In this document: positions 5,967 to 6,195 of the stretch, piece after piece
How the letters are laid out: each line of letters begins with the position of its first letter
Numbering within the stretch: position 1 is the stretch's first letter
Assembly (NCBI GenBank): GCA_012031955.1
Contig: JAAURZ010000153.1
Location: forward strand, 1 to 6,195
DNA: 6,195 nucleotides
Source: Bacteroidia bacterium
GTDB taxonomy: Bacteria; Bacteroidota; Bacteroidia; Cytophagales; Cyclobacteriaceae
Direction of reading: 5' to 3'
Notes under the pieces: model-generated
Seen by the model: only the letters and a program-made list of their open reading frames with translations
Told to the model about the DNA's origin: nothing
Databases searched by the model: none
Program-made: the position numbers and the translations under genes

Positions 5967-6100
5967 ACAGCCTGAAAGGAAAGCCTGGCTTTCTGAAGAC
6001 ATACGCGCAGGGCTGTGGAGTTTTTAAGAGAGGGTCTTTTCTTCATTTGCTCTGTGCGTTTCTTTTTCCAAACCCTGGCGCTTGTCGCCAGGGTTTTTTT
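5967..6100 (+). ncRNA. Possible structured small RNA or 3'-end-derived RNA (speculative)
   Basis: No ATG occurs on the plus strand here, yet the stretch is rich in pairing and ends in a perfect intrinsic terminator. ACAGCCTG (5967-5974) can pair with CAGGGCTGT (6008-6016, one bulged G), enclosing a hairpin GAAAGCC (5979-5985) / GGCTTTC (5987-5993). A pyrimidine-rich single-stranded stretch follows before the terminator stem at 6070. No clear promoter precedes it, and it does not match any RNA family I recognise, so it may be only a spacer. Confidence 0.22.
6070..6100 (+). terminator. Strong Rho-independent terminator
   Basis: AAACCCTGGCG (6070-6080), loop CTTGT (6081-6085) and CGCCAGGGTTT (6086-6096) form a perfect 11-bp stem, followed by further T residues to 6100. 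It lies 171 bp beyond the yfiR copy C stop and after another terminator, so the plus-strand transcript it ends is unclear. The minus-strand tail is poorer (TTTGG then A-rich), though an incoming minus-strand gene could also use it. Confidence 0.85.
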
Positions 6101-6195
6101 AATTCCTTCCGCACCCTCGCCTTCGCGATTCCTGGATCGGCACCTGGTCACCTAAATAAGGTTGCTCCTTTTTTCCAGTCACTTTGGTCAGGTAT
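6101..6195. other. Right-edge region, no recognisable gene
   Basis: These 95 bp have no plus-strand coding signal. Two minus-strand frames are open at the edge: one from 6194 to a TAA at 6101-6099 (31 codons, ending CGRN), the other ending at a TGA near 6150. Either could be the tail of a convergent gene outside the window. Neither is long enough to assign. Confidence 0.3.

Noticed and set aside
5945..6151. 68-codon minus-strand open frame
   Set aside because: It runs through both terminator hairpins, its product is Arg/Lys/Ser-rich without family resemblance, and it looks like chance.
1..6195. tRNA, rRNA, CRISPR array, insertion sequence or prophage
   Set aside because: No cloverleaf, regularly spaced repeats, transposase or integrase motifs, or terminal inverted repeats with target duplications were seen on either strand.

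Overview
The window looks like chromosomal DNA of a free-living Bacteroidota bacterium, probably of the Cytophagales (this is an inference). The evidence is the mix of families (three small secreted YfiR/DUF4154 proteins, a short Ppx/GppA phosphatase, an M42 aminopeptidase), signal peptides whose predicted cleavage leaves Gln at position +1, few Shine-Dalgarno sequences, and promoter-like boxes resembling the Bacteroidota -7 consensus TAnnTTTG. There are no tRNA or rRNA genes, no CRISPR array, no insertion sequence and no phage gene.

Layout. Bases 1-65 may hold the last codons of an upstream gene. Bases 66-380 are AT-rich and carry no convincing gene. A YfiR-like secreted protein (381-887, +) converges on an exopolyphosphatase-type ppx gene (890-1825, -), with only 2 bp between their stop codons. 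A divergent promoter region (1826-1993) leads into a probable two-gene operon. It encodes the carboxyltransferase (beta) subunit of an acyl-CoA, probably propionyl-CoA, carboxylase (1994-3564) and an M42 metallo-aminopeptidase (3583-4652). Next come two tandem YfiR-like paralogues (4774-5289 and 5384-5899), about 60% identical to each other. Each is followed by its own strong hairpin terminator. The last 230 bp have no recognisable gene, but they hold a second perfect hairpin terminator and a possible structured RNA in front of it.

The most important observation is that both operon genes are broken by an apparent single-base deletion. In the carboxylase gene the conserved N-terminus starting at the ATG at 1994 runs out of frame at an A5 run (2085-2089), and one more A joins it perfectly to the rest. 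In the M42 gene the frame breaks at 3868-3873, and one more base rejoins a complete 356-residue enzyme. Two identical-type breaks in otherwise well-preserved housekeeping genes point first to sequencing or assembly errors. Real inactivation or recoding is possible but less likely.

Functionally the window mixes metabolism (acyl-CoA carboxylation, peptide degradation, polyphosphate/(p)ppGpp turnover) with three periplasmic YfiR-type proteins. YfiR of Pseudomonas represses a membrane diguanylate cyclase, but no such partner is encoded here, so the role of these three is open.
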